Shown: piece after piece, positions 25,404 through 35,881 of the stretch
How the letters are laid out: each line of letters opens with the position of its first letter
How positions within the stretch are numbered: the stretch's first letter is position 1
From: Candidatus Lucifugimonas marina
Lineage (GTDB): Bacteria; Chloroflexota; Dehalococcoidia; Lucifugimonadales; Lucifugimonadaceae
NCBI GenBank assembly: GCA_029593915.1
Contig: CP046147.1
Location: forward strand, 434,001 to 498,000
Direction: 5' to 3'
Length of the DNA stretch: 64,000 nt
Position numbers and translations under genes: made by a program
Notes under the pieces: generated by a model
The model's input: the letters and a program-made list of their open reading frames with translations, nothing else
What the model was told of the DNA's origin: nothing
Databases searched by the model: none

Positions 25404-27457
25404 TCGCCTGAATTTCCGCCTGTGTTACCTGATTCACTAAACAATTCGTTCAGAAAGGATATGACCTTATCGTCAAGAACGTTTGCGAGGTCAGACAAAT
25501 CTCCAGCGGAATTCAGCCTGAATAGATTATTTAGTTTGTCGGGATTTTGGGATTTCATCACCAATTTCGATGTGACAGTGGCGAGCCTATCGCGATATTC
25601 GGTGAAGAGTGAATCAATCTCTGCAATCATGTCGGCGACGTCGGTGTGATTCGGTGGCTGACCGAGTCGTCCGCGGCAGCCTGAGCACACTGGCTCGTCG
25701 ATCAGAGAAATGCTCGCTCCGTCATGTTCGCACACGGTGCAGGAGCGAATAGTTTGACTCCACAGGTCGCTCAGTTCTCCGATTATTTCAGATCCGAGGC
25801 GTATCGCATCGATCTGCTCAAATTGCTCGATCTGTGCAACTAGTCTTGTTGTAGCAGTGATCTGTTGGTGCAGCTGGCGATTTCGTTCTTGTTTTTGTGC
25901 GTGATCTTCCAGATAAGCCCTTCGATAATCTTGACGCCACCGTTCAAATTCATCTCTGAGCGAGAGCCACTGGGTGGGACTCTCGACAATAGATTTCAGA
26001 TCGAACCTTGATCGTAATAGCTGTTTTTCAACCGATAGAGCGTGATCAAATCGTCCGAATTCGACCTGGTCGAGGAAGATGATCGCACGTTCGATTTCTG
26101 GTGCCGAATCGACCGCAGACCAGCGTAGTGCTGCACCCGATAACGCTGATCGCAAAGCCTTTACAGAGCCGAACACATTTCTCGCTTGGGCCGAAAATTC
26201 AAGCCACGAAAACGAGCCGAGCACGACTGATAAATCTTTGTCCTTTGCAGTCAGCGGACGGTCAGTCGCGCCAGCTGCTATTTCGAGAGCTTGCATCACC
26301 GGAGTGGTCGAATTTACCCGTTCACTGACGGTGGATAGCTGGAGATTAAATTCCTCGGCATCGCTGTTACGACCCCCACCGTATCTTGTCGAATTAGCAT
26401 GCGGCATGATGAGCTGTAAGAACGGCAATAGTGCGTCCCAGTCGCTCGATTTTTCTCGGCGTAAAAAATTGACACTGCTGATCTGTATGTCTGCAATCGA
26501 AAGCTCAGAGATATTGTCGGTTGATACAAAGTTTCGTTCACCAGATTCAGTAATTAGCTCGATTTCTGAATCGGTGCCGACGATGTAGCTCGCCAACCAT
26601 AAAGACGCCAATGCGGGCGGGTATGAGAGGTCGTGGATCAACAGATTGCGTAATTCGTCTCCGAGAATTTCTCGAGAACGATCTGCGATCATCGATTCGA
26701 TTAGGTCGAGCGGAGTTGCATCGCCAAGATGAATCCCACACATCTGACGGAGGTGGTCTTTTGCTGTTTTGACGTGACCAATCTGTAAGTCACTGAAGAT
26801 CGTCTCAACAACTGAATCTGCGGAGTGAAAATTGGCTGGTCCGTAGATGCTTGCGGCTGCAACTTCCACCCACGATTCGGGAGTGTCGAGCAAAAATATC
26901 TGGTTGGCGGTGGGTGCCAAGCTATTCGACTCTGAAGAAGTGATAATTTCTCCCTGTTTCCACAGCTCGTGAGCGTCTTCAGCAAATGATTCGTTGACCT
27001 TGGATTCGTATTCTTCGAGGGCTGAAGTTAGTCTGTCGAGTGCGGGATCGGATGCTGCAGCATAGTTTGCTCGGACCTCTCGAATGGATTTGATTTCCGC
27101 TTCGGCATTCCGCCTGGTTTCGTTGGGATTTGAGTCGATTACGTAGCTTGATCGACTCTCACCAATTCGATTCGGCTTTGCGGGACTGTTGGATTGAACT
27201 GCGACGAGGATTCGTTTGTCGAGAATGCCGGTCGGTGCTGTTCTGCCGCTCGTTTGAAGCAAAACGAGTCGGAACATATTCACGCTGTTTAGCTGTTCAC
27301 CAAATTCTGGTTCCCATGCATCGGCGACAATCACTTCACCCGGGTAGTCGAATCCGCCTATAACGGCGTTGACCGGTTGGGGCTGTCCGAGTGAGTCTTG
27401 GGCAAACGAAAACTGCGCAGCTCGAACCTGCGCTGAAGGATTTACGGACGTTACCAA
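25382..27457 (-). CDS. Unknown 691-aa protein with C-terminal zinc ribbon
   Basis: I do not recognise this gene. It encodes an acidic, soluble protein with no signal peptide, membrane helix, Walker motif or nuclease signature that I can see. A likely zinc ribbon (C-T-V-C then C-S-G-C about 17 residues on) lies near residue 585, preceded by a charged, helix-rich region (about 500-570) that could be coiled coil. The start is TTG 27457, chosen because a TAG stop lies seven codons upstream and CTGGAG precedes it at useful distance. It sits between ligA and pth, overlapping pth, which suggests a housekeeping operon. A DNA- or RNA-binding role is possible because of the zinc ribbon. Confidence 0.7.
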   Translation of the reverse strand: MVTSVNPSAQVRAAQFSFAQDSLGQPQPVNAVIGGFDYPGEVIVADAWEPEFGEQLNSVNMFRLVLLQTSGRTAPTGILDKRILVAVQSNSPAKPNRIGESRSSYVIDSNPNETRRNAEAEIKSIREVRANYAAASDPALDRLTSALEEYESKVNESFAEDAHELWKQGEIITSSESNSLAPTANQIFLLDTPESWVEVAAASIYGPANFHSADSVVETIFSDLQIGHVKTAKDHLRQMCGIHLGDATPLDLIESMIADRSREILGDELRNLLIHDLSYPPALASLWLASYIVGTDSEIELITESGERNFVSTDNISELSIADIQISSVNFLRREKSSDWDALLPFLQLIMPHANSTRYGGGRNSDAEEFNLQLSTVSERVNSTTPVMQALEIAAGATDRPLTAKDKDLSVVLGSFSWLEFSAQARNVFGSVKALRSALSGAALRWSAVDSAPEIERAIIFLDQVEFGRFDHALSVEKQLLRSRFDLKSIVESPTQWLSLRDEFERWRQDYRRAYLEDHAQKQERNRQLHQQITATTRLVAQIEQFEQIDAIRLGSEIIGELSDLWSQTIRSCTVCEHDGASISLIDEPVCSGCRGRLGQPPNHTDVADMIAEIDSLFTEYRDRLATVTSKLVMKSQNPDKLNNLFRLNSAGDLSDLANVLDDKVISFLNELFSESGNTGGNSGDWASPHS

Positions 27458-27514
27458 TGGGAGCTTCTCCAGCTACTTTAGTGAGTCGCTGAGAGAATGC
27501 GTTATTCGTCGGCT

Positions 27515-29710
<2,196 letters not shown>

Positions 29711-29878
29711 TCAAAAAGGGGTGTGCCGAGTATAACAACGCCCCACGAAATCAACTCGATCGAGATAAACGTGGATTTTGCTCATGCTGAGTATGCAGAT
29801 CACTTGCTCAAGTAGGTCTATACTCGTTCGTCTAGTTGCGTTTATTTTTACGATTTAGCACGCTAATTCCGAACACAT

Positions 29879-31174
29879 ATGGCAGAAATTCAGCCCTTTA
29901 GGGCGGTACGTTACAACCCTGATGTCGCTGGCGACGTGAGCCTGAACGTGTGCCCACCGTTCGATGTAATCACACCCCAGCTTCAGCAGGAGCTATACGC
30001 TCGTTCGAAATACAACATCGTGCGGCTTGAGTTGGCGCGCCGCGGGTTGACGATGGATCCGTACGACTCGGCTGCCGAAACAGCCCAGAACTGGATGAAT
30101 TCGGGCGCCCTGAAACACGAAGAAGCACCTTCGATTTATGTAACTGAGGAAGAGTTTGAGTATCAGGGCCAAACGCTGCTGCGCCGAGGGTTCGTTGCTG
30201 CGGTTCGATTGGAAGATTACGACCAAAAGGTAATTCTTCCGCATGAGGGAACCCGATCTGAATGGGTTGCCGACCGTGTGAAGCTGATGGGGGCTGCTCA
30301 ATCAAACTATAGCCCATTGCTATCGATATTCCGGGATGATCTACGTTCGAGCGTTGGCAATCTTGTTCGAGCCATTGCCGGTGGTGAACCGACCGCAGTG
30401 TTTACACCACCCGACATGCCACAACTCCGTTTGTGGAGGGTTTCGGATCCCGGAACAATTGGTGTTCTTCAAGAAGCACTGAAAGATTCCGAAGTATTTA
30501 TCGCAGACGGACATCACCGATACGAAGCAGCGCTTCGATATCGAGGCAGTGTGCGTGCCGAACGTGAAGTCGAGCACGACGAATCGATCAACTTCAGGAT
30601 AATGATGCTGGTTTCGTTCGATGAACCGGGCTTGATCACACGCGGCTACCACCGATTGATTGAGTCGGCGACTGATGCGGAATTCGCGGGGATCGTCTCT
30701 TCAGTTGAAAAGTCATGCGATCTTGAGGAATGGCTGCCTAGTGATGGTCTTTCCACCACCGAACAGATTGAAGAGTTTTCGGTTGCGCTTGGAGAACGCG
30801 AGGGCGATGAGGTCGTCTTTGGATTGTTCGCCAAAGAGCCAGGAAAGTTCCACATAGCTCGAATGACATCTCCGCCGCCTGCGGAAAACGCTCTAGAGAA
30901 TTCAGAGTATTCGCAGCTACACACACACATTCTCAGTTCTGTGATTTCCGAAGAACGAGAAGAGGCTGTGATTAGTCCGCATCACGACGCTGGACTAATA
31001 GCTCGTCAGATTGAAAGCGGTGAAGCTCGCATGACGTTCATCATGCGACCGGTGCCGTTGGACGAGTTTGTGTCGATAGTCACTCGGGGTTGGCGATTGC
31101 CGGCAAAGGCAACGAACTTCTACCCGAAGCCACCAGCTGGAGCCGTTATTCAACGATTCGGTGACGAGCTCTAA
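29879..31174 (+). CDS. DUF1015 family protein
   Basis: A 431-aa cytoplasmic protein of the DUF1015 family. It opens with the family signature I-Q-P-F-R-A-V-R-Y, then C-P-P-F-D-V-I, and later contains I-A-D-G-H-H-R-Y-E-A near residue 205. These proteins are common in anaerobes, Chloroflexota and Thermotogae, and their enzymatic role is not established; the conserved D-G-H-H-R-Y segment looks like an active or phosphate-binding site. The start is ATG 29879 and the length is normal. It is divergent from ligA and convergent with the lipoprotein gene at 31206. Confidence 0.88.
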   Translation: MAEIQPFRAVRYNPDVAGDVSLNVCPPFDVITPQLQQELYARSKYNIVRLELARRGLTMDPYDSAAETAQNWMNSGALKHEEAPSIYVTEEEFEYQGQTLLRRGFVAAVRLEDYDQKVILPHEGTRSEWVADRVKLMGAAQSNYSPLLSIFRDDLRSSVGNLVRAIAGGEPTAVFTPPDMPQLRLWRVSDPGTIGVLQEALKDSEVFIADGHHRYEAALRYRGSVRAEREVEHDESINFRIMMLVSFDEPGLITRGYHRLIESATDAEFAGIVSSVEKSCDLEEWLPSDGLSTTEQIEEFSVALGEREGDEVVFGLFAKEPGKFHIARMTSPPPAENALENSEYSQLHTHILSSVISEEREEAVISPHHDAGLIARQIESGEARMTFIMRPVPLDEFVSIVTRGWRLPAKATNFYPKPPAGAVIQRFGDEL

Positions 31175-31205
31175 GTTTGCTTGCTGTCGTATTTGAAACG
31201 GCGGT

Positions 31206-31850
31206 TCAAGCAGTGCCCGATTTGAGTGATTCTTGAATTGCGTGAAGCACTTCGTTTATCGATGGTCGGTCTGCTGGCTCGGAAGCGACTAGTCGGGCAA
31301 TCAGACTACCGTGGGCGTCGAACACAAAACTAGCCGGGCTGGTATTGCCATCGTTGTCGAGATCGAGCACTTGCCAATCGCTAGCGACTACGTGAAGCGG
31401 GTCGGCGATCAGTGCGAACTCCAGTCCTAGTTCATCCCGCATATCGATCACCCGCGTTGGAAGATCGGCGACAATCACTACGACTTCAGCTTCGGATTTT
31501 TCGAACCGCTGGAGATTTGCCTGGATGTTTTTTAGCTGGCTGATGTCGAGTTCGTCGGTCGTGCTGGGTATGAACAATAGGTAGACCGGGACTGTTCCAA
31601 GAAGGTTTTCGAGTCGTACTTCTTCGTCGTCAATCGAAGCTACTGAGAACACAGGGGCGAGAGGTAATTTTTCGTATTCGGACGCTTCTGATGTTCCGAC
31701 CGTAGCGGAGGGACCTTCGGCGGTTGGGCTTGGGATTGGCGAAGGGGTGGGAGTTGGAGCTTGAGCAGAGGAATTTGAGCACGCGACTGCAGTCGCCAAC
31801 AGCGAAATAGCGATGATCAGCAGGGAGTATTTTCGAGAGAGTTCGTTCAA
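31206..31850 (-). CDS. Peroxiredoxin-fold lipoprotein without active-site cysteines
   Basis: A 214-aa exported lipoprotein: signal peptide with lipobox A-T-A-V-A-C near residue 24, a short Thr/Pro/Ser linker, then an AhpC/TSA-thioredoxin-like domain (about 65-205). The position where relatives carry the catalytic Cys reads F-I-P-S-T-T-D, and the mature domain has no cysteine at all, so it cannot be a thiol peroxidase. It retains the late family strand S-P-A-S-F-V-F-D. The gene lies downstream of the selenoprotein gene on the same strand, separated by a repeat. It may be a structural or binding partner, or a paralogue that lost catalysis. Confidence 0.75.
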   Translation of the reverse strand: MNELSRKYSLLIIAISLLATAVACSNSSAQAPTPTPSPIPSPTAEGPSATVGTSEASEYEKLPLAPVFSVASIDDEEVRLENLLGTVPVYLLFIPSTTDELDISQLKNIQANLQRFEKSEAEVVVIVADLPTRVIDMRDELGLEFALIADPLHVVASDWQVLDLDNDGNTSPASFVFDAHGSLIARLVASEPADRPSINEVLHAIQESLKSGTA

Positions 31851-31935
31851 GCTTGGGTTATCGATTCAGATTCGAATTGTCGTAGGTATTTTTGATTTAT
31901 TTGGCAGTTTTTTAATTGCCAGTTGGGTATTTCCT

Positions 31936-32029
31936 AAGCGTAGCCAAGAGGAGCCGAGGGATCTTGGAGTAGTGTTCTGGCAGGGCGATTGTTGGCGTCG
32001 AGGTCTCTCCACTTAGCTTTGCTTCGGTC
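31936..32029. repeat. Degenerate repeat family C element
   Basis: The left remnant (about 31936-31963) reads GCGTAGCCAAGAGGAGCCGA then GGGATCTT. The right remnant (32002-32029) reads GGTCTCTCCACTTAGCTTTG then CTTCGGTC. Together they resemble the arms of the intact element at 34345-34507. The right part nearly duplicates 22515-22542. Confidence 0.55.
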
Positions 32030-32075
32030 GACAAGTTGATTCTTGGCTATCGACTGATTAGTCGCCTCAGGGGAT

Positions 32076-32903
32076 TTATTTGAGTTTTTCGACTTGTTCG
32101 ATTATCTCTGAAGCTTCGACCTGATGCGTGTAGTTGAGTCCGACGCTTTTCCAGACGATTTCGCCATTGGTGTCGATCAAAAATACCGACGCCGAAGCTA
32201 GGCCATCGCCAAACAAGTTGAATACGCCGTACTGCTCGGGAATCGAAGTGTCGAGTGCTGTGAACAGCACCGGGAATTCATAGCCCTGCTGCTCGTACAG
32301 GCCGGCAGGACCGTTCAGGTTATCTGTGCTTATGGCAAGAATCTGAACACCTGCATCATCGAGTGCTGCTTGTTCTCTTTGCAGCTTCCCGAGCTGCCTT
32401 CTGCAGAATGTTCACCAGTAGGCGCGGTAGAACACAACAGCTACCGGTTTGTCGCCACGGAACTGTGAGAGGGTGTATTCATCGCCCTGAACAGATGGAA
32501 GCGTGAAATCTGGCGCGAGGTTCATCACAGGCGAAGGTGTGTTGATGAGAGGAGGTTCGGTCGGTTCGGCAGCCGCCTCTTGAGACGGTTTTTCGGTCGC
32601 TGTTGGATCGGGCGCAGGTATCGGAGTGTCAGAGACCTCTTCGATGTTGGACCCTGTCGGCTCTCGGCGGGGAGCAATTGCCATGGGCTCCGGCGATATG
32701 CTGTCAATTAGTTCGGGAGGATCGTTAGCGACCGTGGCAGGCGGTAGTGTCGGGCGTGCAGTTGCTTCCGTGGCTGGTGCCGTGTCTGGGCTGCTTGCCG
32801 CTGGTGTGCCGTCATCTGAACCGCACGCGACGACTAACGCGAACATCGCAAGCATCGATGCAAAAGTGATAAACCTTTTTGTTCGCAAAATCCTTGAACC
32901 CAT
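32076..32903 (-). CDS. Peroxiredoxin-like lipoprotein, probable selenoprotein (Sec at TGA 32412-32414)
   Basis: Read with TGA 32412-32414 as selenocysteine, this is a 275-aa lipoprotein. A signal peptide ends in lipobox A-L-V-V-A-C (Cys near residue 27), a Pro/Thr/Glu-rich linker follows to about 130, then a complete AhpC/TSA peroxiredoxin-like domain. The active site reads F-Y-R-A-Y-W-U-T-F-C-R-R-Q-L, with U at residue 164 exactly where relatives have the first Cys of W-C-x-F-C. Downstream the fold continues without another stop (I-L-A-I-S-T-D; A-S-V-F-L-I-D-T-N-G). A SECIS-like hairpin follows the TGA. Taken as two ORFs, the upstream one ends just before its catalytic residue and the downstream one is a headless fragment. 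It is probably an extracytoplasmic peroxide- or thiol-handling enzyme. selA, selB, selC and selD are not in this window. Confidence 0.85.
32381..32414 (-). promoter_or_regulatory. Sec TGA codon and candidate bacterial SECIS hairpin
   Basis: On the minus strand TGA (32414-32412) is followed after 14 bases by GCAGCT (32397-32392), loop CGGGA (32391-32387) and AGCTGC (32386-32381), a perfect 6-bp stem. The apical loop starts 20 bases after TGA, and a G is among its first two bases. These fit the published bacterial SECIS pattern (spacing about 16-37, short upper stem, early loop G). An outer TTCT/AGAA pairing extends it. Confidence 0.75.
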
Positions 32904-32961
32904 CGGTTCATCGTCCCAAATTTGTAGCCACGCTCTACTGCTTAAATCGAAAAGATATAAA

Positions 32962-32991
32962 GAAAAGCGCAGCCAATTGACTGCGCTTTTC
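32962..32991 (-). terminator. Rho-independent terminator after the aminotransferase gene
   Basis: GAAAAGCGCAG (32962-32972) and CTGCGCTTTTC (32981-32991) form a perfect 11-bp stem with an 8-base loop. On the minus strand it is followed by a T-rich run (TTTATATCTTTT), so it ends the aminotransferase transcript and insulates the selenoprotein gene's promoter. Confidence 0.85.
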
Positions 32992-33039
32992 TGATTCTTG
33001 CAATTGGATGCGACCGTTTGAAATAGGTCGCTATCTAAC

Positions 33040-34140
33040 TTACGAAGTCATCGCCTTGAGGGTTTCTTCTGCTGCCTTCAAAGCTTCGTCGATGTGGTCG
33101 GTTTCGACCCATCCCATGTGACCAACTCGGAAGATTTTTCCGACTAGCGATTTCTGCCCACCACCGAGAACCACGTTGTAGTTCTTGTTCACTTCACTGA
33201 GGAACGCTTTTCCGTCGAGACCTTCCGGCAATCGGATGGCGGTAACAGTGTTTGAAGCGTACTGCGGGTCTGGAAGCAGATCGAGTCCGAGAGCCTTCGC
33301 ACCGTCACGGGTGTGCTGTGCAATCTCGTGGTGGCGAGCAAAGACGTTTTCGATGCCTTCGTCGACCATCGACTGCAAGGCAACTTCGAGGGTGAACATT
33401 GCTGGCAGACACGGAGTGAACGGCGGTTGGCCGATTTTCAAATAATCTTCGTACTGCTGAACATCGAGGTAGTACTTCGGCGAGGTTGAAGTAGCGTGCG
33501 CCTTCCAAGCCTTGTCGGAGAACGTAACCATCGAGATTCCAGGGGGCGAAATCCAGCTCTTCTGGGAAGCGGTGGCAACAACGTCGATGCCCCATGCGTC
33601 GACAGCGATTGGAACTCCACCGGCACTGGATACAGCGTCGACGAGAATCAGGGCATCGGACTCTTCGTGGATTACCTGACACAGCTCTTCCAGCGGGTTA
33701 GATACACCAGTTGAGCTTTCGTTGTGGGTGAAGATCACAGCCTTCACATCGTTCATGCCTTTGAGGGTCTCGCGCACCTTGTCGAGATCGGCAGCCTGTC
33801 CGAGATCGAAGTTGAGTGTGGTGACGTCTCCGCCATATGCCTCAGCGATTTCAGCGAATCGTTCGCCGAATACACCGATGATGATCGACAGAACTTTGTC
33901 GCCGGGAGAAATCGTGTTCACGATGGCGGTTTCCATCGCACCGGTTCCCGACGAAGTGATGAAGTACGCATCGTTCTTAGTCATGAACACGGTCTTCAGA
34001 TTCTTGGTCATTCGATCAAGCATGTCGGCGTACTCTGGGCCGCGGTGGTTGATCATCTGCGATCCGGCGAGTTCTAGGACGTCGTCGGGCAGAGGTACTG
34101 GACCTGGGATTCGAAGGTTTGGCTGGTTCTGGCTGCTCAC
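33040..34140 (-). CDS. Class V aminotransferase (serine/alanine--glyoxylate type)
   Basis: A 366-aa PLP enzyme of the alanine-glyoxylate/serine-glyoxylate aminotransferase group. It starts with the family-like L-R-I-P-G-P-V-P-L-P, has T-S-S-G-T-G-A-M-E near 60-70 for PLP phosphate binding, V-D-A-V-S-S near 165 and the PLP lysine in A-S-Q-K-S-W near 190. The frame is open to TTG 34236, but GTG 34140 is chosen because the extra 32 residues match nothing in the family. Likely substrates are glyoxylate with Ala or Ser, as in glycine/serine metabolism or photorespiration-like salvage. The exact pair is not determined. Confidence 0.88.
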   Translation of the reverse strand: MSSQNQPNLRIPGPVPLPDDVLELAGSQMINHRGPEYADMLDRMTKNLKTVFMTKNDAYFITSSGTGAMETAIVNTISPGDKVLSIIIGVFGERFAEIAEAYGGDVTTLNFDLGQAADLDKVRETLKGMNDVKAVIFTHNESSTGVSNPLEELCQVIHEESDALILVDAVSSAGGVPIAVDAWGIDVVATASQKSWISPPGISMVTFSDKAWKAHATSTSPKYYLDVQQYEDYLKIGQPPFTPCLPAMFTLEVALQSMVDEGIENVFARHHEIAQHTRDGAKALGLDLLPDPQYASNTVTAIRLPEGLDGKAFLSEVNKNYNVVLGGGQKSLVGKIFRVGHMGWVETDHIDEALKAAEETLKAMTS

Positions 34141-34344
34141 CGGAGTGCTCGTTTCGTACGTGTACTGACTAAGTTTTTTGTGATTATCGGTCGTTCGTTG
34201 ATTCGCTTTATTGGGCGATTCGAAAATGACCAACAAGAATTCTACCGCTCAGTTTGTAAAACGGCAGTAAATTCTGCGAAAGGAGTTAGTGAGGAGTTTT
34301 TGTGGGGGCGGAATTCAGAAAGTTATTGCGGAAAAGCCGACAAT

Positions 34345-34507
34345 CTCCTCGTCTCGACGGAAGGGATAGCGGAGCGGAGAGATCTTGGACATTGCAGGAA
34401 GGTCGTGTTTACTCATGCTGAACCATCGACTCGGCTGCGGGTGATATTGGCTAGGCAGTTGACCGAGATCCCTCCGCTCCGCTATCGCTTCGGTCGGGAC
34501 GAGGGGT
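34345..34507. repeat. Intergenic inverted repeat family C (intact)
   Basis: The left arm (about 34345-34386) contains CTCGTCTCGACGGAAGGGAT then AGCGGAGCGGAGAGATCT. The right arm (about 34466-34507) is nearly its reverse complement, GAGATCCCTCCGCTCCGCTA then TCGCTTCGGTCGGGACGAG. The rest of the 373-base gap 34141-34513 shows no gene. The element ends a few bases from the tyrS stop and could act as its terminator hairpin. Confidence 0.8.
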
Positions 34508-34513
34508 AGTTGC

Positions 34514-35827
34514 CTACTCAGCCAACTTCACTAGTGAGTAGTTTTTGCGGCCTCGCCTAATGACGAGGAGGCGGCCTTCTACTAGGTCTTCGATTCCGAC
34601 AGTTCGGTCGGCGTCGGAGATTTGTTCGCCGTTGAGGTACATGCCGCCTTGGTCGATAGTGCGTTTTACGTCACCACCCGATTTTCCAGCTCCAGCTGAA
34701 ACGGCAAGTTCGGAGAATTTTAAACCTTCGCCCGAAAGCTGATCCTTGGTGACTTCGGTTACCGAAGAACCATCGAGAACATCTTCCATCTGATCGGCAG
34801 AAAGGTTTGAAAGATCGCCGCCGAAGAACGCTTGCGTGACTTTCAGAGCCTGATCTAACCCGCTCTGGCCGTGAATCCGGCGCGTTACATCTTCAGCAAG
34901 TGCCTTTTGAGCGGCTCGCTTGAACGGCTCTTCAGCCACAGCTTCCGCAAGTCCGCCAATCTGAACCTGATTCAACATCGTGAACAGCTTTACGTACGGC
35001 ACAGCGTCGGCGTCAGCCACGTTCAGGAAGAACTGGTAGAGCTTGTAAGGCGAAGTCTGCTTTGGATCGAGCGTGGGTGCTCCGCCAATCGACTTGCCGA
35101 ACTTTTCGCCGTTGGAATTTACGACAAGCGGGTAGGCCATTCCGTGCGCACGTGGTCGACCTTCAGAGTCGGCTCCGTGAATGCGTCGAATCAGATCGAC
35201 TCCACCAAGAATGTTGCCCCACTGGTCGGATCCACCGGCTTGGAAGCCAACGTTGTCAGTTTCGTACAGCTTCAAGAAGTCGTATGCCTGCAGTAGCTGG
35301 TAGCTGAACTCGGTGAAAGAAATTCCACTATCACGGCTGAATCGGTCTTTCACAGAGTCACGACTCATCATCGTGTTCACCGTGAAGTGCTTTCCTACGT
35401 CACGCAAGAAGGTTAGGAGATCGGTAGTACGCAGCCAGTCGGCATTGTTGACTACTTTTGCCGGGTTGGATTTAGCTTCGAAATCGAGGAAGGGCTCAAG
35501 CTGCGCTCGAATCGCTTCGACGTTGTAGTCGATATCAGCGACTGAGAGCAGCGTTCGTTCGTCGGCGCGACCTGATGGGTCGCCGATCATGCCCGTTCCG
35601 CCACCAACCAGAGCAACGGGCGTGTGACCGTACTGCTGGAGTCGGACGAGTCCCATGATTGCAACGAGGTTGCCGATGTGGAGACTGCTCGCCGTGGGGT
35701 CGAAGCCGTTGTAGGCAGTGATTTTTTCAGTTGCCAGAGTGTGCTCGGCACCAGGGGTGGCATCGAATAGGGCACCACGCCACTTGAGGTCTTCAGCGAC
35801 GTTTGAAAATTCTGTGTTGGTGGTCAT
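34514..35827 (-). CDS. tyrS: Tyrosine--tRNA ligase
   Basis: A 437-aa class I tyrosyl-tRNA synthetase. The HIGH-type motif is L-H-I-G-N near residue 52, the tyrosine pocket includes Y-Q-L-L-Q-A-Y-D near 185 and Q-W-G-N near 205, and the KMSKS-type loop reads K-F-G-K-S near 245. A C-terminal S4 RNA-binding domain (about 370-435) is present. It is the last gene of a minus-strand run trpA-aroH-DAHP synthase-ribF-tyrS, linking tyrosine use with aromatic synthesis. Confidence 0.96.
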   Translation of the reverse strand: MTTNTEFSNVAEDLKWRGALFDATPGAEHTLATEKITAYNGFDPTASSLHIGNLVAIMGLVRLQQYGHTPVALVGGGTGMIGDPSGRADERTLLSVADIDYNVEAIRAQLEPFLDFEAKSNPAKVVNNADWLRTTDLLTFLRDVGKHFTVNTMMSRDSVKDRFSRDSGISFTEFSYQLLQAYDFLKLYETDNVGFQAGGSDQWGNILGGVDLIRRIHGADSEGRPRAHGMAYPLVVNSNGEKFGKSIGGAPTLDPKQTSPYKLYQFFLNVADADAVPYVKLFTMLNQVQIGGLAEAVAEEPFKRAAQKALAEDVTRRIHGQSGLDQALKVTQAFFGGDLSNLSADQMEDVLDGSSVTEVTKDQLSGEGLKFSELAVSAGAGKSGGDVKRTIDQGGMYLNGEQISDADRTVGIEDLVEGRLLVIRRGRKNYSLVKLAE

Positions 35828-35881
35828 CGGAATGTCCTGACCGGCTTACCGGTGTTTTCGGGATCTTTGTAGGGCGCAGAA

